DNA of 64,000 nt from Eubacterium_U album (GCF_025336545.1 NZ_JAODBU010000002.1:124001-188000), one strand, 5' to 3'; counted from the first letter of the stretch, positions 52,348 to 60,698 are shown. A program made the numbers and translations. Notes: a model not told the origin generated them from the letters alone.

Positions 52348-52392
52348 CAAAAAAATACCGACATTTGCAAACATCATTCACAAATGTCGGCA
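52348..52392 (-). terminator. Terminator of the 52398 gene
   Basis: Minus strand: CCGACATTTG pairs perfectly with CAAATGTCGG, followed by TATTTTTTTG. It starts within a few bases of the stop codon. Confidence 0.92.
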
Positions 52393-52397
52393 CAATA

Positions 52398-53261
52398 TTA
52401 ATAACCAAGGTTCTTTAATGTCATTTTTGTTTCTGTCTTTAAAGCGCTGTTGATTGCACTTGAAGCTATGCTGCTTCTTAATTTCTTTACTGTTGCCTGT
52501 GGTTTATTCTTTGCTAACTTAACATCAGCAACTACTTCCTGATTCTGAATTGCTTTTATCTGAATCTTGTTTCCTGATGTCTGAATAGTACATACAAAAT
52601 CTCCAACCTGTTTAAAGATTTTTCCATTTTTCTTTAAGTAATTGTAAAGAGCTATACCATTCTTCTTTTTGTCCTTTGTCACTTTAAGTTTCGCTTTAGA
52701 CTTAACACATTTGAAGTTTGTAACCTTTACTGATGTACTAAAACTTGAATCAGCATCATTAGGAAGTACTTCTGAGAGTGCATAAATATCACCCTGTTCT
52801 TCTGTTCTGTCACCAAATTCTCCACCCATTCCATAATAAATGAATGTTGCATTAGCAGATGCTTTAAATGTTGCCTTGTAGTTTTCTGTTACGCCCGGCT
52901 GTAAGTGTAACCAGTCTGCATAAACTACTGTGTCCTGTGAATCTGTAACTTTAAAGAATACCCATTTTTCAGCCGTTGTAGTTGTTGCTTTAAAACTAAG
53001 AGTATACTTCTGTCCTTTCTTCACTGTGATGTCTCTGTGTGCCTGTGCTCCCCAAACACCGCCCCAGCCAATCGCATCCATATCAGCTGAGAAAGAACTT
53101 GCTGTTGCGCCTGACAAACTACCGTCAGCTCCTTCGTACCAATTTTCTCTCTGTCCAAAGTAGCCTTCAAATGTTGTACCTGCAAAACATGTTGCACACA
53201 TAGCTACTGTTATAGTTGTTGCAACTATAGCAGCTGAAATTTTCCTGATAACCTTTCTCAT
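52398..53261 (-). CDS. Secreted CBM-like protein with unusual C-terminal domain
   Basis: 287 residues, ATG at 53261 after AAGGAGG. Signal peptide 1-27. Residues about 28-185 form a jelly-roll-like domain: WYEGADGSLSGATASSF, AIGWGGVWGAQAHRDITVKK, GQKYTLSFKATTTTAEKWVF, PGVTENYKATFKASANATFI. The GQKYTLSF...K pattern is that of CBM4/CBM-type beta-sandwiches and of its neighbours at 46749 and 48081. The last hundred residues (KLKVTKDKKKNGIALYNYLK, VADVKLAKNKPQATVKKLRS) are not the basic Fn3 domain and are unrecognised. No catalytic motif. Probably a glucan-binding secreted protein; this is inferred from context. Confidence 0.65.
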   Translation of the reverse strand: MRKVIRKISAAIVATTITVAMCATCFAGTTFEGYFGQRENWYEGADGSLSGATASSFSADMDAIGWGGVWGAQAHRDITVKKGQKYTLSFKATTTTAEKWVFFKVTDSQDTVVYADWLHLQPGVTENYKATFKASANATFIYYGMGGEFGDRTEEQGDIYALSEVLPNDADSSFSTSVKVTNFKCVKSKAKLKVTKDKKKNGIALYNYLKKNGKIFKQVGDFVCTIQTSGNKIQIKAIQNQEVVADVKLAKNKPQATVKKLRSSIASSAINSALKTETKMTLKNLGY

Positions 53262-53335
53262 TGGTTAATCCTCCTTAAATATAAGTATTTGTATCTTCTT
53301 TTAGAACTATAACTTATATCTAACACCCTTCGGTT

Positions 53336-54280
53336 CTATTTTATAACATTTACAGGGGCTCCTGCAACCCATTTTTTAATATTATTTTTTACAATTTCAA
53401 CAAGTCTTGTCCTGGTTTCAACAGGTGCCCATGCTGAGTGAGGTGTAATAATTATATTATCTATATCAAGAATCTCTTCATGCTTTTCCATCGGCTCTAC
53501 TGCTACTACATCAAGACCTGCTCCTGATATTTTCTTAGATTTAACAGCATCAATTAATGCCTGTTCATCAACTACTCCGCCTCGTGATGTATTTATAAAC
53601 AGTGCTCCATCTTTCATTTTTTCAAAAAACTCTTTATTACACATCTTTTCTGAATCGCTATTTAATGGGCAATGAATAGAAACTATATCTGATTTTTCAA
53701 GCAGTTCATCCATTTCTACAAATCGGACGCTTTCATCTTTCTTAGGACTTCTGTTATACGCTAAGACCTTCATATCAAATGCCTGTGCAATTTTTGCAAC
53801 TTTCTTTCCTATTGAACCATATCCTACAATTCCTAATGTTCTTCCATCCATTTCCTTCATTGGTTTAAATGGCGAAAATTTTTCGCTGTGTATCCACCCT
53901 CCGTCTTTAACAAATTTGTTATACTCTCCAACTTTATTGTAATGTTCAAGAATAAGAGCAAATACATGTTGTGCTACAGCATTTGTAGAATAACTTCCTG
54001 CATTACATACCGTTATATTTCTTTCATTTGTATATTCTATATCCACATTATTATATCCTGTAGCAAAAAGTCCTATATACTTTACATTCTTTGCATCCTT
54101 CAAAGTCATTCTGTTCATTATCGACTTATTACACAAAATAATTTCAGCATCCTTTATTCTTTCCGCTATCTGATTATATTTAGTATAATCATAAATTGTC
54201 ACTTCACCAAATTCATCAAATACCGAAAAATCAATATCATCATTCGTTAAAGTTTTTGCGTCTAAAATTACTACTTTCAT
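53336..54280 (-). CDS. D-2-hydroxyacid dehydrogenase (glycerate dehydrogenase-like)
   Basis: 314 residues from the ATG at 54280, about 10 bases after GGAG. A cytoplasmic NAD-dependent dehydrogenase of D-2-hydroxyacids. The nucleotide-binding motif is GIVGYGSIGKKVAKIAQAF; the catalytic set is Arg in NTSRGGVVDEQAL, Glu in VVAVEPMEKH and His in ITPHSAWAP. Within this family the sequence looks closest to hydroxypyruvate/glycerate dehydrogenases (MKVVILDAKTL, GLFATGYNNVD), but D-lactate or 2-ketogluconate activity cannot be excluded. Stand-alone gene; two hairpins lie between it and the EF-P terminator. Confidence 0.88.
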   Translation of the reverse strand: MKVVILDAKTLTNDDIDFSVFDEFGEVTIYDYTKYNQIAERIKDAEIILCNKSIMNRMTLKDAKNVKYIGLFATGYNNVDIEYTNERNITVCNAGSYSTNAVAQHVFALILEHYNKVGEYNKFVKDGGWIHSEKFSPFKPMKEMDGRTLGIVGYGSIGKKVAKIAQAFDMKVLAYNRSPKKDESVRFVEMDELLEKSDIVSIHCPLNSDSEKMCNKEFFEKMKDGALFINTSRGGVVDEQALIDAVKSKKISGAGLDVVAVEPMEKHEEILDIDNIIITPHSAWAPVETRTRLVEIVKNNIKKWVAGAPVNVIK

Positions 54281-54369
54281 CAGCCCAATATCTCCTACTA
54301 TTATATGTATTACCACTTCCATTAGTCAGTGGTCATTTGCCAAAGCATTTATGTAAAATTAACTTCATT

Positions 54370-54440
54370 CAATGTTTTTCTAAACATTGCTTTCATGTTA
54401 AAGACTTTCACCTATTAGAAACGTGCACCGCAAGGTGCAC
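54370..54440. other. Two perfect stem-loops upstream of the dehydrogenase gene
   Basis: CAATGTTT-TTCT-AAACATTG (54370-54389) and GTGCACC-GCAA-GGTGCAC (54423-54440). The second has a GNRA-type tetraloop on the plus strand. Neither has a T-run; operator or mRNA structure are both possible. Confidence 0.5.
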
Positions 54441-54444
54441 AACA

Positions 54445-54480
54445 TAAAAAAAGAAGTTCCCAAACAGGAACTTCTTTTTA
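54445..54480 (-). terminator. Terminator of efp
   Basis: AAAAAGAAGTTCC pairs perfectly with GGAACTTCTTTTT around CAAACA, about 20 bases after the efp stop. Confidence 0.92.
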
Positions 54481-54501
54481 TTTATTAATCCTAAAATCAG
54501 A

Positions 54502-55059
54502 TTATACTCTTGAAAGGTATTCACCTGTTCTTGTATCAATCTTAATCTTTTCACCCTGATTAACGAATAATGGAACATATACTGTTGCTCCTGTTTCAAC
54601 CACTGCAGGTTTTGTAGCACCTGTAGCTGTGTTTCCTTTAACACCAGGTTCAGATTCTGTAATCTCTAATTCTACGAAAAGAGGTGGTTCAATTGCAAAT
54701 ACATCACCATTGTGTGAGCAGATTGTAACCATTTCGTTTTCTTTAACAAACTTAAGTGCATCACCGATTGTTTCTTCTGATAATGCAATCTGTTCAAATG
54801 TTTCTGTATCCATAAAGTTATACAATCCACCATCTGCATATAAATACTGCATTGATTTTCTATCGATGTGAGCCTTAGGACATTTTTCAGTTGGTCTGAA
54901 AGTCTTTTCAACTACACCACCACTCTTGATATTTTTTAATTTTGTTCTAACGAACGCTGCGCCTTTACCTGGTTTTACATGCTGAAATTCGATAATCTGA
55001 TAAATCTGTCCTTCAACTTCGATTGTAACACCATTTCTAAAATCGCCTGCTGCTATCAT
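54502..55059 (-). CDS. efp: Elongation factor P
   Basis: 185 residues from the ATG at 55059, after AGGAGG; an in-frame upstream ATG at 55095 is less likely. EF-P enters the ribosomal E site and rescues stalling at proline runs. Domain I holds the loop HVKPGKGAAFVRTKLKN with the tip Lys that is modified or left bare depending on lineage; domains II and III show TFRPTEKCPKAHIDR and the signature VKGNTATGATKPAVVETGAT. Full length and typical. No modification gene (epmA, ymfI) is adjacent. Confidence 0.96.
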   Translation of the reverse strand: MIAAGDFRNGVTIEVEGQIYQIIEFQHVKPGKGAAFVRTKLKNIKSGGVVEKTFRPTEKCPKAHIDRKSMQYLYADGGLYNFMDTETFEQIALSEETIGDALKFVKENEMVTICSHNGDVFAIEPPLFVELEITESEPGVKGNTATGATKPAVVETGATVYVPLFVNQGEKIKIDTRTGEYLSRV

Positions 55060-55198
55060 AATATTTCCTCCTAACAGTTCATTGTGTTTTACCACGCTAC
55101 GTTTTATTTTATAATAATATTATTATTATTTCAACTATTTTTTACTACAGCAATTATTAAGCGTGCTATTTTTCTATTTATTATACTAGAAAAATGTA

Positions 55199-56347
55199 TT
55201 ATAAAACGTCAAATTCCATAGGAATATTTATTCCTTCTATTGTATGAATATATCTATAGTGTCCGGAATGTAGTCCTACATAATCCTGGAATATAGGAAT
55301 ACTAAAATATCCCGGTCTTAAATTTTCAATCAATATTATAATTTCCGGAAATCTTGCATCGTCACTCAATTCAATGTTCTTCCACTGATTATCCTCATAT
55401 ATTTCAAGTTTTCCCGGTTGAAGACTTCCCGGATATGTATTATCTTCATTACCTACAGCATAAACATAAAATGATAATTCATCATTCATATTTATTTGAT
55501 TATTCTTTAATATACCAACAAATTTTGTATCATTTTCATATACATTAAAATTAACGATACATTCCTGTCCATTAACTTTATTGGTTAATCGATATTGCCC
55601 GATTGAAATATCATAGTAATTATTCAAATCTGCATTTCTAATCATCTCACTATCATTAACCTCATACATTGTATTCTGATACTCATTTTTCTTTTCGATG
55701 ATTTCCCATTTTCCATCTATATATTTTTCCAATTTTTCTGTTTTATAATCTAGTGCTATCACTCCCTTGCCATTAGTCAATGAATATTTAATTATTAGAT
55801 TATCCTTTAAAGTTATTTTATCGTTAACATATGACAATTTTATTTTTGTTTCATTTACAGGATTTTGATTATCGCCTTTTCCCGCTTCTCCATTTGTAGT
55901 TGTCTCTTCATTCTTATTATTTGCAGTATTCTGTGATGATGTTGTTTCACTATTTTGCGTTTTGTCCTGATTATTTATTATTTTTTCTGAATCTGTATTC
56001 TTTTTCTTGTTTTTATTAACAACATTAATAATAAATACTCTCTTCTTATTTTTATATTTTGCTATAATTTTTGTCTTGCCATTTTTTATTCCCTTTATTT
56101 TTAAAATATTATTTTTCTTACCTTTAATTTTTACTATTTTAACAATCTTTTTATTTTTAATTGTCCATTTTACTTTTACGCTTGGCTCTTTCACTTTTAT
56201 AGTCTTTGTCTTATTAACTACGATATCAACTTTTTTTGTATCAGCATTTACATTAATAGTTCCAACTATACCTACAACACATATTACACATGCAATTACA
56301 ATTTTTTTAATATAATTAATTGTAATTCTACTTCTTCCTTTAGTCAT
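55199..56347 (-). CDS. Secreted Ig-like repeat protein
   Basis: 382 residues, ATG at 56347 after AAAGGAG. Basic start then a signal peptide or anchor (IKKIVIACVICVVGIVGTIN, about 13-32). Residues about 37-110 are a Lys-rich Big2-type Ig domain (KIKGIKNGKTKIIAKYKNKK). An Asn/Thr/Glu linker follows (111-170). Then come two copies of a roughly 105-residue domain with the pattern LEKYIDGKWEIIEKK / LEIYEDNQWKNIELSD and SIGQYRLTNKVNGQE / HSGHYRYIHTIEGIN; an Ig-like domain of this type occurs in secreted Lachnospiraceae proteins. No catalytic motif. It may be a surface-binding or scaffolding protein; role unknown. Not obviously linked to the glucanases. Confidence 0.7.
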   Translation of the reverse strand: MTKGRSRITINYIKKIVIACVICVVGIVGTINVNADTKKVDIVVNKTKTIKVKEPSVKVKWTIKNKKIVKIVKIKGKKNNILKIKGIKNGKTKIIAKYKNKKRVFIINVVNKNKKKNTDSEKIINNQDKTQNSETTSSQNTANNKNEETTTNGEAGKGDNQNPVNETKIKLSYVNDKITLKDNLIIKYSLTNGKGVIALDYKTEKLEKYIDGKWEIIEKKNEYQNTMYEVNDSEMIRNADLNNYYDISIGQYRLTNKVNGQECIVNFNVYENDTKFVGILKNNQINMNDELSFYVYAVGNEDNTYPGSLQPGKLEIYEDNQWKNIELSDDARFPEIIILIENLRPGYFSIPIFQDYVGLHSGHYRYIHTIEGINIPMEFDVL

Positions 56348-56444
56348 ATAAATCTCCTTTCCAACTAAATTATTCGAACACTAATTTTATGATAACCATA
56401 ACATATACTTCTATTTATATCTATATGTTTTAGTAACGAAAGTA

Positions 56445-56490
56445 TTTTTTCAGATTATTTTTTCAGATTATTTTTTCAGATTATTTTTTC
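56445..56490. repeat. 13-bp tandem repeat upstream of the Ig-like protein gene
   Basis: TTTTTTCAGATTA three times perfectly (56445-56457, 56458-56470, 56471-56483) plus a partial TTTTTTC. It lies 98-143 bases upstream of the 55199-56347 gene start, between the aroD-aroK terminator and that gene's promoter region. Confidence 0.92.
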
Positions 56491-56523
56491 TTTAATATTT
56501 AAACCACTGTATTTTCATCACGT

Positions 56524-56557
56524 AAAAAATCCGACAGGCTAAACCTATCGGATTTTC
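56524..56557 (-). terminator. Terminator of the aroD-aroK gene
   Basis: Minus strand: AAAATCCGATAGG pairs with CCTGTCGGATTTTTT with one mismatch, about 35 bases after the stop. Confidence 0.88.
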
Positions 56558-56590
56558 ATTTTCTTTCTAATACTATATCTTTATCCTATG

Positions 56591-57853
56591 CTAAAAACTT
56601 ATACGCTCTAAAATCTCACCACAGATTTCAACTCTGCTTTTTCCATCTGTTGCTATAGAAACCTGAGCTGCCTTTTGATATCTTTTTTCTCTGTCAGCAA
56701 TCATTTTTTCTATATATTCTACTGTCATATGATTATTCAAAAGTGGTCTGTCTTTATTTTCGCATATGCGGTCATAAATAGTTTTCGGTTCTGCCGTGAG
56801 AAGTACTGTTCTTCCGCCTTCTTTCATTATTTCTATATTTTCATCTTTAAGAACAACTCCACCACCGCATGATACTATTTTTCCTGCATTAATTTGCATC
56901 TCTTCTAAAGCTTTTGTTTCAAGTTTTCTAAAATATTCTTCCCCATTTTTTTCAAATATATCACTTATAGACATATTTTCCTGTTCTTCTATGTATTTAT
57001 CAATATCAACAACCGGCATTCCTGTAATATAGCCTAACGCATTTGATATTGTAGTTTTTCCCGTGCCCATAAAGCCAATCATAAATATATTTTTATCTTT
57101 GATATCATCACAATTAATACCTAATATATTTCTAACCTGTTTAATTGTCATTTGTCCCGGTGCTGATGTATTTACACCTGCCGCAAATGTTATTACTGAG
57201 CCTGTTGTCTTTCCACATACTCTTGTTACTGCGCCTAATTCTCCCATTGACATTGTAACTATAGGTGCTATCATTTTTTCATTTGCCTCAATAGAACCAT
57301 ATACGAGTTCCTTAACATCCTCTTCGCAACTTGGCATTACTGCCATTTTACATATATCTGCTCCAAGTTCTTCCATCGTCATTAATGTTTCCACTATCTT
57401 TTCTCTTGACGGCGTTTCATTAAAATGATGATTTGAACCAATTACTTTTGCTCCCGCCTTATGTATTTCCTCTATCATATCTAAGGCAATTGAATCTTTA
57501 GAGTAGGCTTCTACATCTATTAATTCAGCCAGTCCTGTCTTAGCTACCTGAACATTCAAATCATAATAACTGTTGTTTGAGATAAATTTTTTTCCACCTT
57601 CGCCATCTGTTCTGAAAGTAAAGATTAATGGTATATCTTTAATTACCTCACGCAAATCTATCAGCATATTCTCCACTTCATCAATATAAACGCTGTCAAA
57701 GAAATCACATCTCCATTCGATTATATCCGGATTCATCTCCACAACTTTTTTTGCCTGTTCTATCACTTCATCGTGATTTTCGCCTACTATCGGTACGCAC
57801 ACTTTGGGGTGACCGTCGCTAAGTTCAAGGTTTCCGACCTTAATTTGTTTCAT
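56591..57853 (-). CDS. Bifunctional 3-dehydroquinate dehydratase / shikimate kinase
   Basis: 420 residues fusing two shikimate-pathway enzymes. Residues 1-250 are type I dehydroquinate dehydratase (AroD): EWRCDFFD, GSNHHFNETPS with catalytic His143, and CKMAVMP with Schiff-base Lys169, GVNTSAPGQ near the end. Residues 255-420 are shikimate kinase (AroK): Walker A GFMGTGKTT (260-268), DIDKYIE, FRKLETKAL and SCGGGVVL. Each part is of normal length, so both activities are expected; they catalyse non-adjacent steps, with AroE between them. AroE is divergently encoded upstream. The start has a weak AAGGA, with a stronger AAAGGAGG 37 bases upstream across a hairpin. Confidence 0.95.
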   Translation of the reverse strand: MKQIKVGNLELSDGHPKVCVPIVGENHDEVIEQAKKVVEMNPDIIEWRCDFFDSVYIDEVENMLIDLREVIKDIPLIFTFRTDGEGGKKFISNNSYYDLNVQVAKTGLAELIDVEAYSKDSIALDMIEEIHKAGAKVIGSNHHFNETPSREKIVETLMTMEELGADICKMAVMPSCEEDVKELVYGSIEANEKMIAPIVTMSMGELGAVTRVCGKTTGSVITFAAGVNTSAPGQMTIKQVRNILGINCDDIKDKNIFMIGFMGTGKTTISNALGYITGMPVVDIDKYIEEQENMSISDIFEKNGEEYFRKLETKALEEMQINAGKIVSCGGGVVLKDENIEIMKEGGRTVLLTAEPKTIYDRICENKDRPLLNNHMTVEYIEKMIADREKRYQKAAQVSIATDGKSRVEICGEILERISF

Positions 57854-58259
57854 TTTTCTTCTAATTCCTTTTTCGGAATTATTCCTCCTTTTACATTATT
57901 TGCCATCTGTTTAAATTACGGCATTTGACGTACATTATAACATATATGATTTTTATATAAAAGAGCAAAAATGTCTAAATGACATTTGCATAACTAACTA
58001 AAACTTTCTAAATGCTGTTTGTTATTGAAGTTATTTTACATTTACACGCAGTAATAGTGTATATCATTTAGAAAAATACCCGGCATTTATTAAAACCCAC
58101 TTCCATTTGTTTTCAAATTTATGTATCATAATATATGGTGTTGAATTAATTCAGCATATATCAACTAAATTAGAATTATAAAAGTATCCAACAATAACCG
58201 TAATAAAGTTTATTGAACAAAAATATACCGGCTCAAATAATTACAACGGAGGTACTACA
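57854..58259. other. Divergent region between aroD-aroK and aroE
   Basis: 406 bases. Minus strand: TATAAT at 57939-57934 is a likely aroD-aroK -10 with poor -35; AAAGGAGG at 57891-57884 is followed by the hairpin AATTCC-GAAAAA-GGAATT (57863-57880) before the start. Plus strand: a 12-bp palindrome TGAATTAATTCA (58142-58153) with extended ATATG/CATAT flanks lies about 107 bases upstream of aroE. No gene is visible. Confidence 0.5.
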
Positions 58260-59126
58260 ATGGAAAATATAAATATTACAGGGTCAACAAAACTTACAGG
58301 ACTTCTTGGCAGTCCTGTTGCACATAGCAAATCACCCGCAATGCACAATGAAGCCTTTCGACTTTTAGGTTTAGATTATGTATATTTATGCTTTGATGTG
58401 GATGAAAATAATATGGAATCAGCAGTTGAAGGTCTACGAACATTAGGAGTTGCCGGATTCAACTGTACAATGCCTGACAAAATAAAAATGTGGGAATTAT
58501 GTGATGATTTATCTCTTGCAGCAAAGTTAATAGGTGCTGTAAACACAGTTGTTAATCAAGACGGAAAATTTATTGGTCACAATACTGACGGAATTGGATA
58601 TATGCAATCTGTTAAGGATGCCGGATTTGATATAATTGGAGGTAAAATGACATTAATGGGTGCCGGTGGTGCTGCATCTTCAATTCTTGTTCAGGCTGCA
58701 ATAGATGGCGTGAAAGAAATCGATGTTTACAACAGACCCGGAACTAATTTTGATAAAGCTCAGATTTTAATTGACAAGTTGAATAAAGTTACTTCAGCTA
58801 AAGTTTCTCTCTATGATTTAAATGACGAAACTTCTTTAAAGAAGTCATTGGATTCAAGCACAATTTTAACTAACGGAACTTCTCTTGGTATGGCGCCAAA
58901 TACCTACTCTTGTGTTATTAAAGACAGTTCCTTTTTACATCCTGAATTAATTGTTTCTGATATTGTTTATAACCCACTCGAAACAAAACTTATGAAAATG
59001 AGTAAAGAAATAGGTTGCCCTGTATTCAATGGTTTATATATGCTTTTATATCAGGGGGCTGAAGCCTTTAAGCTTTGGACAGGGAAAGAAATGCCTGTTA
59101 ATGAAATCAAATCAAAGTTTTTTTAG
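58260..59126 (+). CDS. aroE: Shikimate dehydrogenase
   Basis: 288 residues, full length. It reduces 3-dehydroshikimate with NADPH, the step between AroD and AroK. The substrate motif SPVAHSKSPAMHNEAFRLLG, Lys74 in NCTMPDKIK (catalytic Lys), Asp110 in GHNTDGIGY and the Rossmann motif MGAGGAASSI are clear. The motif NCTMPDK departs from the usual NVTxPHK, so a quinate/shikimate dehydrogenase paralogue is conceivable, but the divergent AroD-AroK gene favours AroE. Start after ACGGAGG; single gene with a terminator. Confidence 0.93.
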   Translation: MENINITGSTKLTGLLGSPVAHSKSPAMHNEAFRLLGLDYVYLCFDVDENNMESAVEGLRTLGVAGFNCTMPDKIKMWELCDDLSLAAKLIGAVNTVVNQDGKFIGHNTDGIGYMQSVKDAGFDIIGGKMTLMGAGGAASSILVQAAIDGVKEIDVYNRPGTNFDKAQILIDKLNKVTSAKVSLYDLNDETSLKKSLDSSTILTNGTSLGMAPNTYSCVIKDSSFLHPELIVSDIVYNPLETKLMKMSKEIGCPVFNGLYMLLYQGAEAFKLWTGKEMPVNEIKSKFF

Positions 59127-59180
59127 AAATATTATCAATTAATTTTGAACAATAAATTTTAAAATGAATTATTTTATTCA

Positions 59181-59224
59181 TTACGGATGATATAATTTTT
59201 TCAATATCATCCGTAATTTTTTTA
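59181..59224 (+). terminator. Terminator of aroE
   Basis: TTACGGATGATAT pairs perfectly with ATATCATCCGTAA, then TTTTTTT. About 55 bases after the aroE stop. Confidence 0.92.
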
Positions 59225-59317
59225 TTATTCAATAAAACAAATCTCACATTTTCAATATTTATATAATTTAGGGTTGTATAATCAATTTATCAGACTCATA
59301 TAAACTTATGATTTATA

Positions 59318-59833
59318 CTATTTACTCATATCGGTTTTAGACATTTTCTTTTTCCAACGCCATAAAATAAATTTTTCAGGAATTCTTTTTAAAACTATTT
59401 GAATTTCTTCTTTTTTATCGATTTTTTTAACCATCACACTCTGGATTCCTGTTCTGTTTGCGCCATACACATCTGTGAATATCTGGTCGCCTACAAATAT
59501 TGTAGAATCTACATCTGTGTGCATTAATTCCATCGCTTTTTTATAGTTCCTAGTTGAAGGTTTATGTGCATCAAATATGTATTTTGACTTAACTGCATAA
59601 GCGAATGGCTCAACTCTTGGTTCCTGGTTATTTGAAATAAGACACGTATCAAGTCCTATTTTTCTTAATTTTTCAAAAAATTCAATACTCTTATCTGTAG
59701 CGGGATGTCCATGAGGAACTAATGTATTGTCAATATCAAATATCACTCCTCTTATCCCCTGTTTATAATACATGTCAAAATCTATATCTTCTACAGAATT
59801 TACATATTCATTTGGGTAAAATCTTTCAAGCAT
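59318..59833 (-). CDS. yqeG: YqeG-type HAD phosphatase
   Basis: 171 residues, start after GGAG. HAD superfamily motif I is VIFDIDNTLVPHG, motif II LISNNQEPR, motif III Lys in FDAHKPSTRNYKKAM and motif IV FVGDQIFTDVYGANRTG, the GDQ version typical of YqeG. The exact substrate is unproven; phosphatidylglycerophosphate phosphatase activity has been attributed to some relatives. Its C-terminal end is Lys/Arg/Trp-rich. It follows nrdR on the minus strand by 89 bases at the end of the sporulation/sigma region. Confidence 0.9.
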   Translation of the reverse strand: MLERFYPNEYVNSVEDIDFDMYYKQGIRGVIFDIDNTLVPHGHPATDKSIEFFEKLRKIGLDTCLISNNQEPRVEPFAYAVKSKYIFDAHKPSTRNYKKAMELMHTDVDSTIFVGDQIFTDVYGANRTGIQSVMVKKIDKKEEIQIVLKRIPEKFILWRWKKKMSKTDMSK

Positions 59834-59922
59834 ATTTTTCTCCTGCGTTCTATCTTTACTTAACTATGTTTCCACATCATCCAGATGCTCTAATTTAAAA
59901 TATTTCTACATCATAAGATGCA

Positions 59923-60372
59923 CTAATTTAAAAACTTCTTTAACTCATCCATAAATGTATTTACATCTTTAAATTCTCTATATACAGAAGCAAATCTTAC
60001 ATATGCAACCTGGTCTAATTCTTTTATTTTATCCATAACGATTTCACCGATCTCATTACTTGAAATCTCTTTTTCTTCTTTATTAAATATCTCTGCCTCT
60101 ATTTCTTCAACCGTAGATACTATCTGATCATAAGATACAGGTCTTTTATGACATGAACGTACAATTCCCCTCTCTATCTTGCTTCTATCATAAGGTTCTC
60201 TGTTATCATCCTTCTTTATAACGATAAGCGGTATTGTTTCTACTTTTTCATATGTAGTAAAACGCTTACCACATACCTCACATTGTCTTCGGCGTCTGAT
60301 AGAATTATTCTCTTCTGCCGGTCTTGAATCAATTACCTTTGTATTTTCTTCTCCACAAAATGGACACTTCAT
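59923..60372 (-). CDS. nrdR: Transcriptional repressor NrdR
   Basis: 149 residues, full length. NrdR senses dATP/ATP and represses ribonucleotide reductase genes. The zinc ribbon CPFCGEENTKVIDSRPAEEN carries Cys3/Cys6, and CEVCGKRF the second pair; then an ATP-cone (VIKKDDNREPYDRSKIERGI, ASVYREFKDVNTFMDEL). No nrd genes lie nearby. It is encoded between ymxH and yqeG in the minus-strand group that begins with spoIIGA. Confidence 0.96.
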   Translation of the reverse strand: MKCPFCGEENTKVIDSRPAEENNSIRRRRQCEVCGKRFTTYEKVETIPLIVIKKDDNREPYDRSKIERGIVRSCHKRPVSYDQIVSTVEEIEAEIFNKEEKEISSNEIGEIVMDKIKELDQVAYVRFASVYREFKDVNTFMDELKKFLN

Positions 60373-60434
60373 ATTCTGCCTCCTAATACTTAATTCCAGT
60401 CATAAATTGATTATAAAAAGAATTAGTTATCTGG

Positions 60435-60698
60435 TCAAGACGTTTTGTACTTATGCTTTACATCATCTAAGTCTACACTAACCAAAATAATATCATCCCC
60501 AATCTGCTTTACACATTTTACAGGAATTATATATTCAAAATCGCTACATATAAGATTACAGAATTTTGTAGGCCCGGGCACAATCAGTGCTTCTATACAT
60601 CCTGTGCAAATATCAAATTCCAAGTCTTCTACCGAGCCTATCATTTTACAGTCACAACAATTAATTACTTCTTTCTGTTTTAACTCACATATTCTCAT
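60435..60698 (-). CDS. YlmC/YmxH family PRC-barrel protein
   Basis: 87 residues. The chain MRICELKQKEVINCCDCKMI and GSVEDLEFDICTG, plus PVKCVKQIGDDIILVSVD, match YlmC/YmxH proteins, which carry a single PRC-barrel beta domain and are found next to sigG or the dipicolinate genes in spore formers. There is a cluster of cysteines (CCDCK, CTGC, FCNLIC), more than I would expect. Weak ribosome site (AGAGC). Follows sigG by 179 bases. Function unknown, sporulation-associated by context. Confidence 0.88.
   Translation of the reverse strand: MRICELKQKEVINCCDCKMIGSVEDLEFDICTGCIEALIVPGPTKFCNLICSDFEYIIPVKCVKQIGDDIILVSVDLDDVKHKYKTS

Noticed and set aside
56445..56490. CRISPR-like array of short repeats
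   Set aside because: The units are 13 bp, adjacent and without spacers; no cas genes are near.
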